A DNA stretch of 64,000 nt. It comes from Paramyrothecium sp. XJ0827. Taxonomy: Eukaryota; Ascomycota; Sordariomycetes; Hypocreales; Stachybotryaceae. Made by a program: the position numbers and the translations under genes. The stretch lies in the NCBI GenBank assembly GCA_020881915.1, contig JAJFPB010000007.1, positions 1,860,001-1,924,000 of the forward strand, read 5' to 3'. The first letter of the stretch is position 1; each line of letters opens with the position of its first letter. Below are positions 32,347-43,500 of the stretch, one piece after another. The notes beneath the pieces were generated by a model, which worked only from the letters and a program-made list of their open reading frames with translations, did no database searches and was not told where the DNA came from.

Positions 32347-34533
32347 GGCGGTGATGTCGGTCTTGTGAGGGTTTCAGATTGCTCGCGGCTGCTCTGATGT
32401 TCGAGAACCGTGATGGTCGCAGTAGCTCGGCTCAGGGCCGCACTCGTTGCTTCAAGCCGCGCACACTGAGACAGGTGATCATGAGCAACCGGGAGACAAG
32501 GGGGTGGCCTCGGTTGTTTTGCCAATAATTGTACCGAGCGGGAAGAAAAGAACGCAGCCGGAAGGAGGCTCTCGAAGCAACAGGAGAGAGCCGCGCGCCG
32601 GCCGAGAAAGTCTGTAGCCACCAGCGACAAGTCCGAGCGGAGGGGAGCGTGGGCTGCCGTAAAGAGGAGGGGGATAAAAAAAGGTCGCGGCGGTTCAGTA
32701 CGTATGGGGGAAGGACAGTAGCAGGATGGAGGGTGCGAAAGAGGGTCAATGCACAGGGTCCGGGCTACGGTAAGCTTCAAACAAAGCCGTTCGGCAACAG
32801 CCTAGAGGATGGACAGTTTCGAAAGTGAAGTAAAGTAAAGCAAAAGGTGGTGGAGGAGGAGGTGGTGGTGGTGAGGAGTTGACCGCAAGGGATTCTTGCT
32901 TGACATGCGCAGTGTAACAACCGTCGGTCGGTGGCAACAACGGCCGCGGCGACAGCGAGATCAGCGACCAAGAGAACTTCTCGTCCGGGCTGGGACGTCA
33001 GAAAATCGAGAACGGCCCCCCGTTGCATTATCTGTCGTCGGTAGGCATCGTAGAGCCAAGCAGGACAGCGACAGCATCAGGTTACTCCACGTGCGGGGCT
33101 TGTTGAGGGCGTCGTGCGCAAAAGGTGCGGTGGTGGGCGGCGCGTGTGGGTGGGTGGATGGTATGGATCTTGTGGTTGCGCCTCGGTGGTTGATGGCTGT
33201 GACGAGTTTCTGGGATGGGGTTCAAGGTCCCTGGTCACTCACTGAAAGCGGCACGAACACAGCACGATGCCAGCCTAAACCATGGAGGGCATACCACAGT
33301 ACCGCGCTAATCGATCAGCCAGAAGAGGTTTGGTTGTTTGCGAGACCCTTTTAGCGACTTGACTCGCTACCGAGTTCTATGGCATGCTGCCCTTGAACAC
33401 CTCCCCCCCCCCAGGGTCGTCCTCAGCGCACAGGTCCCTTGCCGTCACAATTTCTCGCTTGCTGCAGGTAAGGTTAAGGTAGAAAAGGACTATGCGCTCT
33501 CTCACAAGATCGATTCACGGGCGTGGCTGGTGCCTGCTACAATTGCTGCGCAAGGCGAATTCTTTTGTGCACCTCGGATACCTGCGGGCCACATTCCATG
33601 CTACTGGATAACCCGCTGTCGGTACTATGCAGCACTGCAGCGTGTGGGCTGGGTCGAGGCGACAGGCATAAGGTACAGTACATACATTACTTGGTGGGGA
33701 GAGCCAAAAGGGACCCCTCATCAGCTTCATCTGCCTTGCTTTGCCTTGCCTACAGTAGTAGGTAGCCAAGAGCTACTCTGTACAATATGGCAGAAACCCC
33801 CGGCACGACGAAGTCACCCACCCGCGTAGATGCAACCTCCCGCCGTCGTGTTGGCAGACATCGATGCCGTATGCATTTTGGAGCGCCAGGCGCAACCGAG
33901 AAAGCCAACGCCAAGCCGTGAAGCCGTGGCCACGGCTCTGGCTCGTCGAGGTGTCCTGCCAACATGGGCTTACCTTGCCACGGACTCACCAAGACGATTC
34001 AAACAAAACGAAATGGATACCATGGAGGGGCAGCAAAGAGCTAAGCAGAAGATCCCTAGTCAAACAAAGACCCATGCCCCGGGATCTCCACCACATCCGC
34101 AATCCCTCTAAGCGTGAACCCGGCCGAGTGAGCAAGTTTCTATTGGCCATCCACCACGCCGTGCTGACCAGGAACTCCCAGGTTTGCTCGACGGCTTCCA
34201 AGCTTCAGAGGAGCTCTGAAGCGTAGAGCTGGGAGGTTGGAAGCCACTCTTTGTGTGTGCGATGGTCGTGGTCAGCACGTTGACAAACCAAAACTGACAG
34301 CATGCAGAGACGGGGATGTGCCGCTGGGGCTACACTCGGTCGTCGTCTGCCGGGCCGTGGGGGAAACGATGAGTTGTTCGCGACACACCATTGCCATTCC
34401 TAAGAATCGAATAATCACCAATGCCGAGCACCGTAACAAGGGAGGAACCTGTCTGCCTCATGTCCAGATACTCCTGAACAGACCAAAGCATGGATCACTT
34501 GACCCATTTCTTGAAGGTGCCTCTCCCCAAAGC
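32347..34533. other. 2.2 kb intergenic region upstream of the copper-fist gene
   Basis: The segment next to the copper-fist ATG (32350-32900) is probably its promoter and leader and contains GGTGGTGGAGGAGGAGGTGG-type purine repeats (32848-32876). Further right, several 80-160-codon frames have poor starts, no family features and conflicting strands. The C2H2- and copper-fist-type promoters in this window both sit in long gaps, which fits regulated genes. No RNA gene was seen. Confidence 0.45.
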
Positions 34534-36978
34534 CTACTGCTCGCCCTCCGAGGCATCTGAATCAGCAAACATGTCAACAGCCCGCATCCGTCTCCGCGGT
34601 TGGCCTGGGCCCGCCGTTTGTTGAAGCTGCTGCCCGCCACCTGTCTCTTCCTTGTCGCCTGCAGGCTTAGTCTCCGTCCCTACATCATCCTGGGGCTCGG
34701 CATCCTCCATTATCTCATCCTCGTCGATAGGTTCTCCTGCAACGTCGTCATCGTCGATAGGCTCTCCCTCAACATCATCGCTAAACTTCATCGAGTCTGC
34801 AGCAACGTCTTCCGCGGCTAGAGGTTCTCCAGCGACGTCATCGTCGTCGATCGGGTCCCCTTCGACATCCTCAACTTCTGGACCGCCTGCAACAACACCG
34901 TTTTGGTCTTGTGGGTGGCTTTCGTCACGTCCACTGCTGTCACCGCCGGCCAGGTTCTTTTCCACCACTTTCCATTTCCCACCTCGCTTCTGGGCGTCTT
35001 CAGTCTTCTCCTCCACTTTGGATGAGGGAGGGTTTTCGAAAGTGCTGACAAACAACTCTTGGCTCTCGGCTGGGAAGACACACCAGCCATCCCACAGATT
35101 CAACACGAGCATGACACTTCTCTTCCACTTGTCTGCTCGTAAGCGACCCCAACCCTGCTTCTCGGCCATCATGCCCAGCCGCTCGAATACCTTCCGATCC
35201 CGTAGTGCCGCCTCGAAAAGCTGTCTGAAACGCCAAGCATGTCGTACACCACTAGTCGCCGACGAAGATAGTATATCACTTACAACATATAAGCCTACCA
35301 GGCTCGCAGCACTCGCATCGATGCCTTCAGCCAGGTTGTTATCCTCCGCCGAGGCGCCCTGTTGGTTGTCCTTGCTATCCTGCTTCCTGTTTGAATTCGC
35401 AGCTGTCAATGCGAAGGGTTTCTCAACATTCGAGACAATCATGTCCACGACCTCGTCCACTCCACGGCTCGCATGTGTCATCGCGAAAGTAGTCAGTCTG
35501 GCGACGTCGCCTTTCCGTAGTCGTGAAATATTCGTAGGTAGCCTCGCCAAAAGGTGTGCGAGCTTGGCTTTTTCTAGGGGGTTGAGGAATGACTTCTCTG
35601 CTTCGGCATTTGGCTGATCACGGTTGCCTTCTGCTTCGGTATCCTCGTCTTCTGAAGAGTCGTAGTCTGAATCCGACACAAACTCATCTAATTTCGTAGT
35701 GTACTCGAAGGGCAGCCGCTTCTCAGGACGCTTCCAGGCATGGCTCCCTTCGAATAGCGGGAAATATTTTTCCTTGTTCTGGCCAGTTTGGGAGCCAGTC
35801 ACAACCTCCCACAACCTCCAACGATACCATATGCCACCTTCAGATCGAGCATCCCAAATCCAAGCCCAGTTTTCTTCTCGTTGCACCTGGGGTCTTGACA
35901 TGAGCAGTGCTTCGAACTCCGGGCCGTGCTCGAGTACCCTCTCGATGACCTTGTTGATGGCTCTTAGGGTCCTGACATCCTGAGGTGGTCTGACTGGAAC
36001 ATGCAAGAGACTCGATCGATTCACGTTCGCGGCCTGGGTATTGTAAGAAGTAGGCGGGGCGAATCCTCGATGAAATCCCTGCTGAGTCGGTGCGTGGTTT
36101 GGTGCCGAGGACTGTTCGACTGGCTTCGCACCGAACGGATGCGAGGCCGAACCAGACGTGCCGATGGCGAGATTAGGCAACGCGACAGAACTGGCAACAG
36201 CCGAGGAAAGATGTCGATGGAGAGAGAGGTGGTAGCCGAAACCCAGATACCGATTCTGGAGGGCGCTGACCGCTCCGTCTATGTCATTCGCCGGTGTCTC
36301 CTGCGACAACGTTACAATAGCCACGGCGCACTTCCTGTCGGTACCACCGTGGCTGGTGGGCGGTAGCATTTTGACATTCTCGACGTTGAGGTTCTCTGGC
36401 ATAAGCCCTTTGACCATCGAAGGTGAGGTCCCGAGGGGTAGATTTGACAACCGTAAGGTAGGCTTTGCTATAGCTCTCTCCTCAGCTCGGTCGGCGGCAC
36501 CGGCCGTATCTTCATCGTCGCTGGCATCGAAGGCCTTGGGAACCGACGTTGAGAGCCCTTCTTGATCGTCAAACCCAAGCACGCCCCTCTCCCTGGAGCC
36601 CCTGGAGCTTGAGAAGTCCTGAAATGACCGCTTCTTGCCAAACGACGGAGGCGGCGGCCCCAGGCTTCCGGGGCCGCTTTTCAGCGCCGAGGTACCGAAA
36701 TGTCGTTTCGATGCGCTGGGTGCTGAAGGGGCGCCTGCGCCGAACCCAGGCCGCGGACGCGGTGGGCCAAACGTAGAGCCCCCGGTCCTGCTGGGGCCAT
36801 CATCGTCGCGGTCGAAGCTCTTCACAAAGTCCTCGTAAACGGCGGCCGTCTCGGCGGCTTCGCGCTGGCGCTTCGCTTCGGCTTCGGCCTTCTGCTTCTC
36901 GAACGCGGACTGCTTCGTGGGCTTCTGGAGCTTGGCCTCCACGTCGGGGAAGCTAGGCGGGCCTTTTGAGGAGGACAT
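34534..36978 (-). CDS. U2 snRNP-associated SURP protein (SR140/U2SURP-like), 814 aa
   Basis: Single exon from ATG 36978. The domain order matches U2SURP. A Lys/Glu-rich N-terminus comes first (SAFEKQKAEAEAKRQREAAE, about 24-43). A divergent RRM follows at about 173-258 (TLRLSNLPLGTSPSMVKGLM; YLGFGYHLSLHR). A SURP/SWAP module lies at about 335-392 (RTLRAINKVIERVLEHGPEF, WAWIWDARSEGGIWYRWRLW). A CID-like region begins near 460 (LNPLEKAKLAHLLARLPTNI; ARLTTFAMTHASRGVDEVVD). The tail is very acidic with an internal duplication (VEGDPIDDDDVAGEP and VEGEPIDDDDVAGEP). The protein acts with U2 snRNP in branch-site recognition in the nucleus. It is tandem with the amine oxidase gene on the same strand. 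Confidence 0.9.
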   Translation of the reverse strand: MSSSKGPPSFPDVEAKLQKPTKQSAFEKQKAEAEAKRQREAAETAAVYEDFVKSFDRDDDGPSRTGGSTFGPPRPRPGFGAGAPSAPSASKRHFGTSALKSGPGSLGPPPPSFGKKRSFQDFSSSRGSRERGVLGFDDQEGLSTSVPKAFDASDDEDTAGAADRAEERAIAKPTLRLSNLPLGTSPSMVKGLMPENLNVENVKMLPPTSHGGTDRKCAVAIVTLSQETPANDIDGAVSALQNRYLGFGYHLSLHRHLSSAVASSVALPNLAIGTSGSASHPFGAKPVEQSSAPNHAPTQQGFHRGFAPPTSYNTQAANVNRSSLLHVPVRPPQDVRTLRAINKVIERVLEHGPEFEALLMSRPQVQREENWAWIWDARSEGGIWYRWRLWEVVTGSQTGQNKEKYFPLFEGSHAWKRPEKRLPFEYTTKLDEFVSDSDYDSSEDEDTEAEGNRDQPNAEAEKSFLNPLEKAKLAHLLARLPTNISRLRKGDVARLTTFAMTHASRGVDEVVDMIVSNVEKPFALTAANSNRKQDSKDNQQGASAEDNNLAEGIDASAASLVGLYVVSDILSSSATSGVRHAWRFRQLFEAALRDRKVFERLGMMAEKQGWGRLRADKWKRSVMLVLNLWDGWCVFPAESQELFVSTFENPPSSKVEEKTEDAQKRGGKWKVVEKNLAGGDSSGRDESHPQDQNGVVAGGPEVEDVEGDPIDDDDVAGEPLAAEDVAADSMKFSDDVEGEPIDDDDVAGEPIDEDEIMEDAEPQDDVGTETKPAGDKEETGGGQQLQQTAGPGQPRRRMRAVDMFADSDASEGEQ

Positions 36979-37396
36979 GTTGTTTGCTCGAGGCTGTGCA
37001 AATCACCTCATGATGCTGCGATTGTCGAGAGGGGGAGCCAATGCCCTGTTTCTGGTTTGTGGAAGAGGTTGGAGGTGTAAGGCTGCCGCAGGTAGGGGCC
37101 CATGATGGCGAGCGGGCCCCACTGCCCACCTTAACTTAAGGATCCAAGCTCAGGAACACTTTTCCTCGATATATGCATATAATAGTGACGTCTCTCTATA
37201 AACCCTCCTTTCAACGCAAACAACGGTCCGCTCAAGGCAACCTGAATACGGACAAGACAGAAAATTGCAGAGTTTTAGGTGCCAAAATGCGAGACGTGCA
37301 CACGGATTGAGACCCTGTTAATATAGACGAGTACCAAAATACAAGGCGTACGCGGAATGAGCGCTCCTTGTTCCTAATCCGTATTATAATTTACTT
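36979..37396. other. Intergenic region with degenerate repeats, upstream of U2SURP
   Basis: About 420 bp. It carries the U2SURP promoter next to 36979 and the 3' end of the amine oxidase gene. The part from 37140 to 37395 is AT-richer and contains a pair of imperfect direct repeats and a short inverted repeat (AATACGGA / TCCGTATT). Confidence 0.5.
37279..37361. repeat. Pair of degenerate direct repeats (about 32 bp each)
   Basis: GTGCCAAAATGCGAGACGTG at 37279 onward aligns with GTACCAAAATACAAGGCGTA at 37331 onward, and both copies go on to a GGAxTGAG end (37304-37311 and 37354-37361). Most differences are G/A transitions. The spacing is 52 bp. They may be the remains of a tandem duplication or of a small element. 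Confidence 0.45.
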
Positions 37397-38809
37397 TTAT
37401 TCCGTCCGCGCCAACTCGTCCTTCAATATCATCTGCATCCTGCCACCTCTACTGCCATCCTCAGTGACGAGTCCTCGATATACGCCATCAACGACCGTCC
37501 CAGCAGCATCGTTGACTGCGTCTTTCCACCTCCACTTCCGCCCGAGCTCTCCACCCTGGCCTAGCAAACAGTCCACTATCTTGTCCCCCAGGACCGGGAG
37601 GAACTTGTATCCGTGGCCGCTTCCGCCCGTGACGACGAACAACCCGTCCCAGCCTGGGTGCCAATCCACCAGCCAGTCGGCGTCACGGGTGTCCGAGTAC
37701 CAGCAGAGTCGCGTCCCCTTCCAAGGCCGGGTTTCGAGACCTTTCAGGGGGGTGAGGTCCTTAAGCGCACTGCGCAGGGCCTCTTCTGCCTCCAACGGTA
37801 AACCAACCAGGTCACCGTTACGGCTAGTATAGGGCCGCGATGCCACGAACGGTTGACGCTTCACGTCTGGAGAGACAGGCAGCGCCGTCGTAATGGTCTC
37901 CGGGTTGAGGTATCCGAAGCCGTGCCGAGCAACTTTCAGGACTCGCTCTCGTGGCGGGATCACAAAGAGACCCGTGGTCAGATTCAATACCACAGGGTAA
38001 TCCTTCAGCGCCTTGAACTCTTCCTCCGTGAGGTCGAGGTACCCCATGACTTGGCCAGTCGCTTCTGCTCGGCCTCGTAGATCAATCAACTCGCCAGTCC
38101 ATGCTCCTGCGGCGACGATTACCACGTCTGCGTTGAGCACAGCTCCATCCGCCAGCTCTACGCCAACGACTCGTCTGCCGTCGGTCACAAGCTGCTTCAC
38201 CAGGCCGTCGATGAAGCTCACTCTGCCACTTGACTTGACTTTGTTGTAGAGGTATTGCATACCTTCGCCAGCGTCCGCCCAGCCAGAAAGGCCGTTGATA
38301 TAGCCCCAGTCACCAACGGCATCATTTGTTCCCAGGAAGTCCTTTAACGCGGCTGTGTCCTCGAATACGCGAATCTTGTCTGCTAGCTCTCCGTTCTTTT
38401 GAGCCAGTCCAACGACGTTTTGCCAGCTCTCTTTGGCATACTTCATCCCATACTTCTTTGGTCCCTGGAGATCAGGACATTCTCTTGCTGTGACGAGCAC
38501 ACCTGATTCCGTGTAGCGCTTTTGGCCTCCGAGATCGTGGTCGCCTTGCTTGCGCCATTCTTTCTGAGCCGCCGCGGCCAGCGCAGCGTAAGCTGGGTCA
38601 GCGTAATCGGCTCGGATGATTCGAGACGAATCTACACTGGCAGCATCTACTGCCGGGAACTTTCCTTGTCCATTTTCCACGACTGTTATCGCCGTATGGG
38701 CAAAGCCCGTCCGTTCAGCGAGGGCCGATGCGGTGCTTAGACCAAAGACGCCACTCCCGACGATGAGGACAGACTTTGGGGGGCTATTCATCGACTCTAT
38801 ACTTCCCAT
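37397..38809 (-). CDS. FAD-dependent amine oxidase, sarcosine/fructosyl-amino-acid oxidase type (470 aa)
   Basis: Single exon from ATG 38809. The dinucleotide-binding motif SVLIVGSGVFGLSTASALAE (about 13-32) binds FAD, and SSRIIRADYADPAYAAL is the usual second FAD-contacting region of the MSOX family. Near the C-terminus LCWYSDTRDADWLVDW carries Cys369, in the position of the cysteine that links covalently to FAD, followed by GLFVVTGGSGHGYKFLPVLG. Family members oxidise secondary amines such as sarcosine, pipecolate or fructosyl amino acids with release of H2O2. The sequence alone does not settle which, although the fungal enzymes closest in motif are fructosyl amine oxidases. The C-terminus ELARTE is not a peroxisomal signal, unlike many relatives, which suggests a cytosolic enzyme. 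Confidence 0.9.
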   Translation of the reverse strand: MGSIESMNSPPKSVLIVGSGVFGLSTASALAERTGFAHTAITVVENGQGKFPAVDAASVDSSRIIRADYADPAYAALAAAAQKEWRKQGDHDLGGQKRYTESGVLVTARECPDLQGPKKYGMKYAKESWQNVVGLAQKNGELADKIRVFEDTAALKDFLGTNDAVGDWGYINGLSGWADAGEGMQYLYNKVKSSGRVSFIDGLVKQLVTDGRRVVGVELADGAVLNADVVIVAAGAWTGELIDLRGRAEATGQVMGYLDLTEEEFKALKDYPVVLNLTTGLFVIPPRERVLKVARHGFGYLNPETITTALPVSPDVKRQPFVASRPYTSRNGDLVGLPLEAEEALRSALKDLTPLKGLETRPWKGTRLCWYSDTRDADWLVDWHPGWDGLFVVTGGSGHGYKFLPVLGDKIVDCLLGQGGELGRKWRWKDAVNDAAGTVVDGVYRGLVTEDGSRGGRMQMILKDELARTE

Positions 38810-39601
38810 GACTGCTTGGGAACAGGTTGCAAACTAGTTACAGTTGAGAGGCATGCAGGCTCTTCCAGCATGTATTCCATAGATACAAGTCAAGCGCTTG
38901 ATCCCCACCTGAATCGGCCGATTTTCGGCATTCATGCTTCTCTTCAGCTCCCTCGACAGGCACTCGGTTCAACTTGTATTCAGACGAACTGGGTGGATAT
39001 TTTTTTTGTTGTTATCATAAGCACGTTGCCGAAAGCTATTTGTCTGAGTAACTAAGATCATGACCCGAGACTCAATATCGTGCTTAAGCATCTGTAATTC
39101 AGACGCTCTCCACCTCCGCCAAATCGCGCATACTTGCGCTCGCTTCTCAATCATCCCATGCGGGAGGTATTGCGCTAAAACTCATCGACGCGTCCAACGC
39201 TCGTCCCCAATCATCATCTGCCTCCCAAAACCGTCACCTCGCCAGCCATTAAAGTGACCCCGCCCAGCTAGCTAGGCTTTGTGAGGTCACGAGCAATCTA
39301 AATATGTTATGGATAAGGGTGTCTTGTTCTTTTTGTGAACCGAATCTGCCACAAGACAGAAGCCATTCCTCGCCTTTCCTTTGCCAACGCCAATGCAATG
39401 CAGAAAAATCAAATTGTACAGCCCGAAAACCCAGTGACATCATTGGCTGTGGCCTACCAAATGATGCTTGAGCTTCCGTTGCGGAAGAAAAGTCAAATCG
39501 CAAACAGTCATGGTATCGTGACGAATAGTCTACTCATACACCAAAGAGGGTGGGTACTGGTACATGAAGCAAGTGAATGCTTCGACCGACCCATGTTGCG
39601 T
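38810..39601. other. Intergenic region between the amine oxidase and TBP genes
   Basis: About 790 bp in a tandem minus-strand arrangement. It holds the amine oxidase promoter and the TBP 3' UTR. A T-rich run TTTTTTTTGTTGTT near 39000 is the main feature. No gene was seen. Confidence 0.5.
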
Positions 39602-40543
39602 CTAAACTTTACGGAAGTCTGTTGTTGTCAAGTCAGCAAAATGAATAGCAACAACGTTGAATGAACCATACCTTGAAGCACAGGGTAGATCATTTCGAAT
39701 GCCTGGTAGATCTCCTCTCGGACCTTGGCACCAGTCAGGACGATCTTGCCACTGACGAAGATAAGTAGCACAATCTTCGGCTTGATCATGCGGTAGATGA
39801 GACCAGGGAACAGCTCGGGTTCGTAAGAACTGAAATTGTGGTGGCGAGAAGCCAAACCCTCGAGACGGATGGGGAACTTGATGTCGCATGAGCCGACGAT
39901 GTTCTGAATCTTGAAATCCGTGAACTTGGCGTTGAAGCCAAGTTTTTGAATGATACGGGCATATTTGCGAGAGGCTAGCTTTGAGTCATCTTCCGATTTG
40001 GCGCCAGTAACAACCATCTTGCCGGAGGCGAAGATAAGTGCTGTAGTCTTGGGCTCGCGGATACGCATAATAACAGCGGCGAAACGCTTGTTGAGTTAGT
40101 ACAAGAGTTATCCAACCGCGGGGAGCTTTGGCCGGGTAGCCTCAGTACATACCTTGGGGTTGTACTCTGCGTTTCTTGCGTGCAGGGCGATCGTCTTGAG
40201 GTCCAGACGGCAATCAAGGTTGACCGTGGCCACGATGTTCCTTTAAGGTTGCGCGATGAGCCTCACCGAGTAATGTCAAAGTCACTCAGGAGAATACATA
40301 CTGCAAAGTGGGAGTAATACCACTAGGGCCTTGCGTAGCAGCAGGCGTGGCGGCAGGAGTTGCGGGAGTCACCCCATTTCCATTCGCGGCCTGCTGGCCG
40401 TTGGCGCCAGGTCGCTGGGAGTTGTCCACGTTGCTCATTGGCGGTGTCAGCTCCTGGGATGCCCCAGGGAATGACAGAGAGCCAGGCGCAGTGAAGGCCT
40501 TAGCCTGAGCGGCGTTCGAAGGATGCGTTTGAATACCTTCCAT
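39602..40543 (-). CDS. TBP1: TATA-box-binding protein (253 aa)
   Basis: The model has four exons: 40543-40302, 40240-40153, 40086-39672 and 39618-39602. Introns are 61, 66 and 53 nt; the second has a perfect TACTAAC branch site. The last exon has only 17 coding bases and encodes the final DFRKV. Exon 1 gives a species-variable N-terminus of about 80 residues rich in Pro, Ala and Gln ([13 protein letters not shown]). The rest is the nearly invariant saddle: [60 protein letters not shown] and [20 protein letters not shown]. It is the DNA-binding subunit of TFIID, TFIIIB and SL1-type factors in the nucleus. All splice joins were fixed by this conservation. Confidence 0.97.
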
Positions 40544-43500
40544 GATTGGTGTCGGTATCGCGAGACGCAATAGGGTTCAGGTAATACCAGGCGGATCTGA
40601 CGAAACAGCGGCGTTAGCATGCACTGTACGCAGGACGGATCATCTCGCAGGTGACATGCGGAATGGAAGATAAACGTCGAGTTGAACGCAGAGAATGTGA
40701 AATGATGGGATGGTGCATGTGCTAGGCTCAAGGTGCTCTTTTGCACAGACGAAAAAACAAAGGCGCAGTGACAATGAAGTGACTCATGGGCAGCCAAAAT
40801 GGTAGCGGGAAGTCACATACCGGTCGCGGGAGATGAACAAGTGAATGTCTCCCCTACAGATAATCCTGCTGGCAGGTATGGATTATGCGTCGGACGGGAT
40901 GGTCGCCTGCAAAAACGAGGTGGCAGTCGGATAGGACTCGCGAATCGGCCGTACGCTCGTGTGGGTTTGGGCTTGCGCTCAAGTAGAACAGGTCGAAAGA
41001 TCCTTGATCTTCTTCGCTTCACGTCACGGCAACTTCTTCTTCTATTGTTCGTCTACGAAGCGCAAACGACCTGATGCCGACGACAAGGATTGCGGTTCGC
41101 TAGGGATCTTGATCGACGATCGACGAGGTCGAATGCGCGGAAAGGGAGCGATGGCGTAAAGGGAACGTGTTCCAGTTCTCTTTACCTGGTCGCGAATGTC
41201 AACACCACTTTCTCAACCTTTCGAAACCAATCCCAACTCCTCGCCGAGACGGATGCGCGATCAGACACGTGAAGGGAGGGTTATGCACCTTCACTTTTGA
41301 TGGATAGTGTTGCAGAGATCGCGCAGAGTAGTCTGGCGTAGAGAGAGGTGGACCACCCGAAGGCTTTGTAGGTCCAGGTCCTAGAGGCGAGAGAAAAATA
41401 AAAGTGGGGCGTGACGTCGGGTGAGGCGGGCTTTGAGGGGGTGAGAGGAAGGAAAAAAGTAAAAGAGAGGCCGAACGGATGTGGTAGGTACGTAAGGCCG
41501 TCGGTTGGGGGCTTCCACACGATTTCTTGCGAAACGGGCGAGGTGAGGGGAGGGCTGGGTACTTATAATTTTGGCATGCACGGCTTCAGGCAGGACTCCC
41601 AGGCAACAACAAGTTGCTGTGGCGCCGCCTCTTGACAGGCTTTGCAAGTCCTGCCAGACGGCGCTAGTGGCACGGCAACCAATCACGGCGCCGCAAAACC
41701 ACGATTTTATCTCCATTTTCGCAACCGCATCCCAGTCCGGCCGCAGCGACCCCTGAAGTACCGCACCATCGTCCAGCGGGTCTCGGTACCGATCTTGCAA
41801 TGGCACAGCGAGAGGCTAGCCCCAGCCGACCGATTTGCGGCTCTCCAGCACCCCCGTGAGAGCAACCACTGGCTCCCTGTACCGTACCGTACTGTAGGCT
41901 TGTCGCACGAAGCAAGCATGATAACGCGTGTGGTGGTAGCCTGAAGGTGAGGTGGTGGGAGCATGTGCTGCTGTGCAGCATCCATTTTCCACTTTCTTCC
42001 ACCCGCGTCAATCCTCCATCACTCATCATTTCATGCCCCCTTCACTTGGCCTTCCCCATCTTTTTTCAGCCCAACCCCTTTTTCACCTCTTTTCCTCTCC
42101 TATTCCTTCCTCTTCCTGTCGCCGCTTCCTTTTTCTTTTCGCTCACCATCACACCGCCGGCACCAGTCGCTGGCCTCGACTGTTCGACTACGTCTACATG
42201 TCCTCCCTCTCTCTCAACTTCGACATCCTCAAGCGCGATCGTTACGACCAACACGTCGACGAGGACTTGTTGTGATACTCAGGCTTGCCGTCTTGCTTCC
42301 CGGACACAACCATGGTCTCACACAAACCAACATCAGCATGAACAGCATTAGAAACGGACCTGTCCCAAGGGCGGGCTACATTCACATGCGAGTCCGGCAT
42401 AAGGGCACGAATCAACGCTCAGCAACAAGGGGCTCGACTGTTGGTCGGCAACGCTTGCGTCTGATGCACCCACCCTAGACCTGGTTGAGCCCCAGATTGC
42501 GCTGGGCCTCCACCTATCGAAAAGCCTGCATCGCCCCCTAGTGGCCACCAACCGCGTCGGAAATTGCCCCCCCTTGGCTTGCCCGCCCCCTTTCATCCCT
42601 CGTCCATCGTCCCACTCCTGGTCGAGTACGACATGCACCAGCCAACAACCACGCACTTTGAAACACCGGCCACCACCCCTTGTGTCGGCGGTTGATAACC
42701 CTCGCAGGTAATCTGACGCGTCGATGTGTGGCTAAATTGCCTTTTCGGCGACAAAAGGTGTTTACTCCCCATGCTCTTTTACTCTGTTGACGACGTCTGG
42801 CCACACCTTAAAGGCACGCAAACTCTCGTGCCGGCGCAGGTGGGTGGATGGATACCTAGTCATGACAGCTCGTCATGGTGAACGCGGCCGGCCGAGAAAA
42901 TTTCTTGCTGTGCGCTCGCCGCCATGAATAGCGACGACAGCCATGTAGAGCCAAGTAGCCTACCACCCAGCCAAAGGGGGGCCGGGGGCGCCGGCACCCT
43001 GCCGTGTCGGATGTGTGAGTCATTGATTCTGGACCAACCACACATAAGTAGCGCCGACAGCAATCTTGTCCTTTGGCGACTCGTGAGTGGCTGGCCGCTA
43101 GGATAAATGATACCCTAGCCTCCTCGCGTCGCCCACACGCCCATCGCATCGCATCCTTTTTCGCTCCTTTGAACGCGACACTCTTCCGTGGTCCCGCTGA
43201 CTGAGCAGAACTCAGCGTGTGAAGTGCGCGCGCGCGCGCCGCGTTTAGCCGACGGAATGGCCCAACCTGTCACGAGAACATCATGATGCTCTCAACAGCG
43301 CACCAGTTTTACGAAACTTCGTCTTTGCTTCTTGCAGATGATGCGCAGCTCGAACACGTCGTGATGTGCATGCGCTACTCCTGCCATGGTCAGGGTACAT
43401 GACGGTACCTAGCTGAAAGAAATTTCATTGTGGGCTCCAGATCGCCCAGTGCCGTAGCCTCTTCTGACAGAGCCTGGTTGGTGGTCTGTGCTTTTCCGCG

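Noticed and set aside
34652..35617. 321-codon plus-strand frame opposite the U2SURP-like gene
   Set aside because: Serine-rich mirror of the acidic tail repeats; the sense strand has clear domains.
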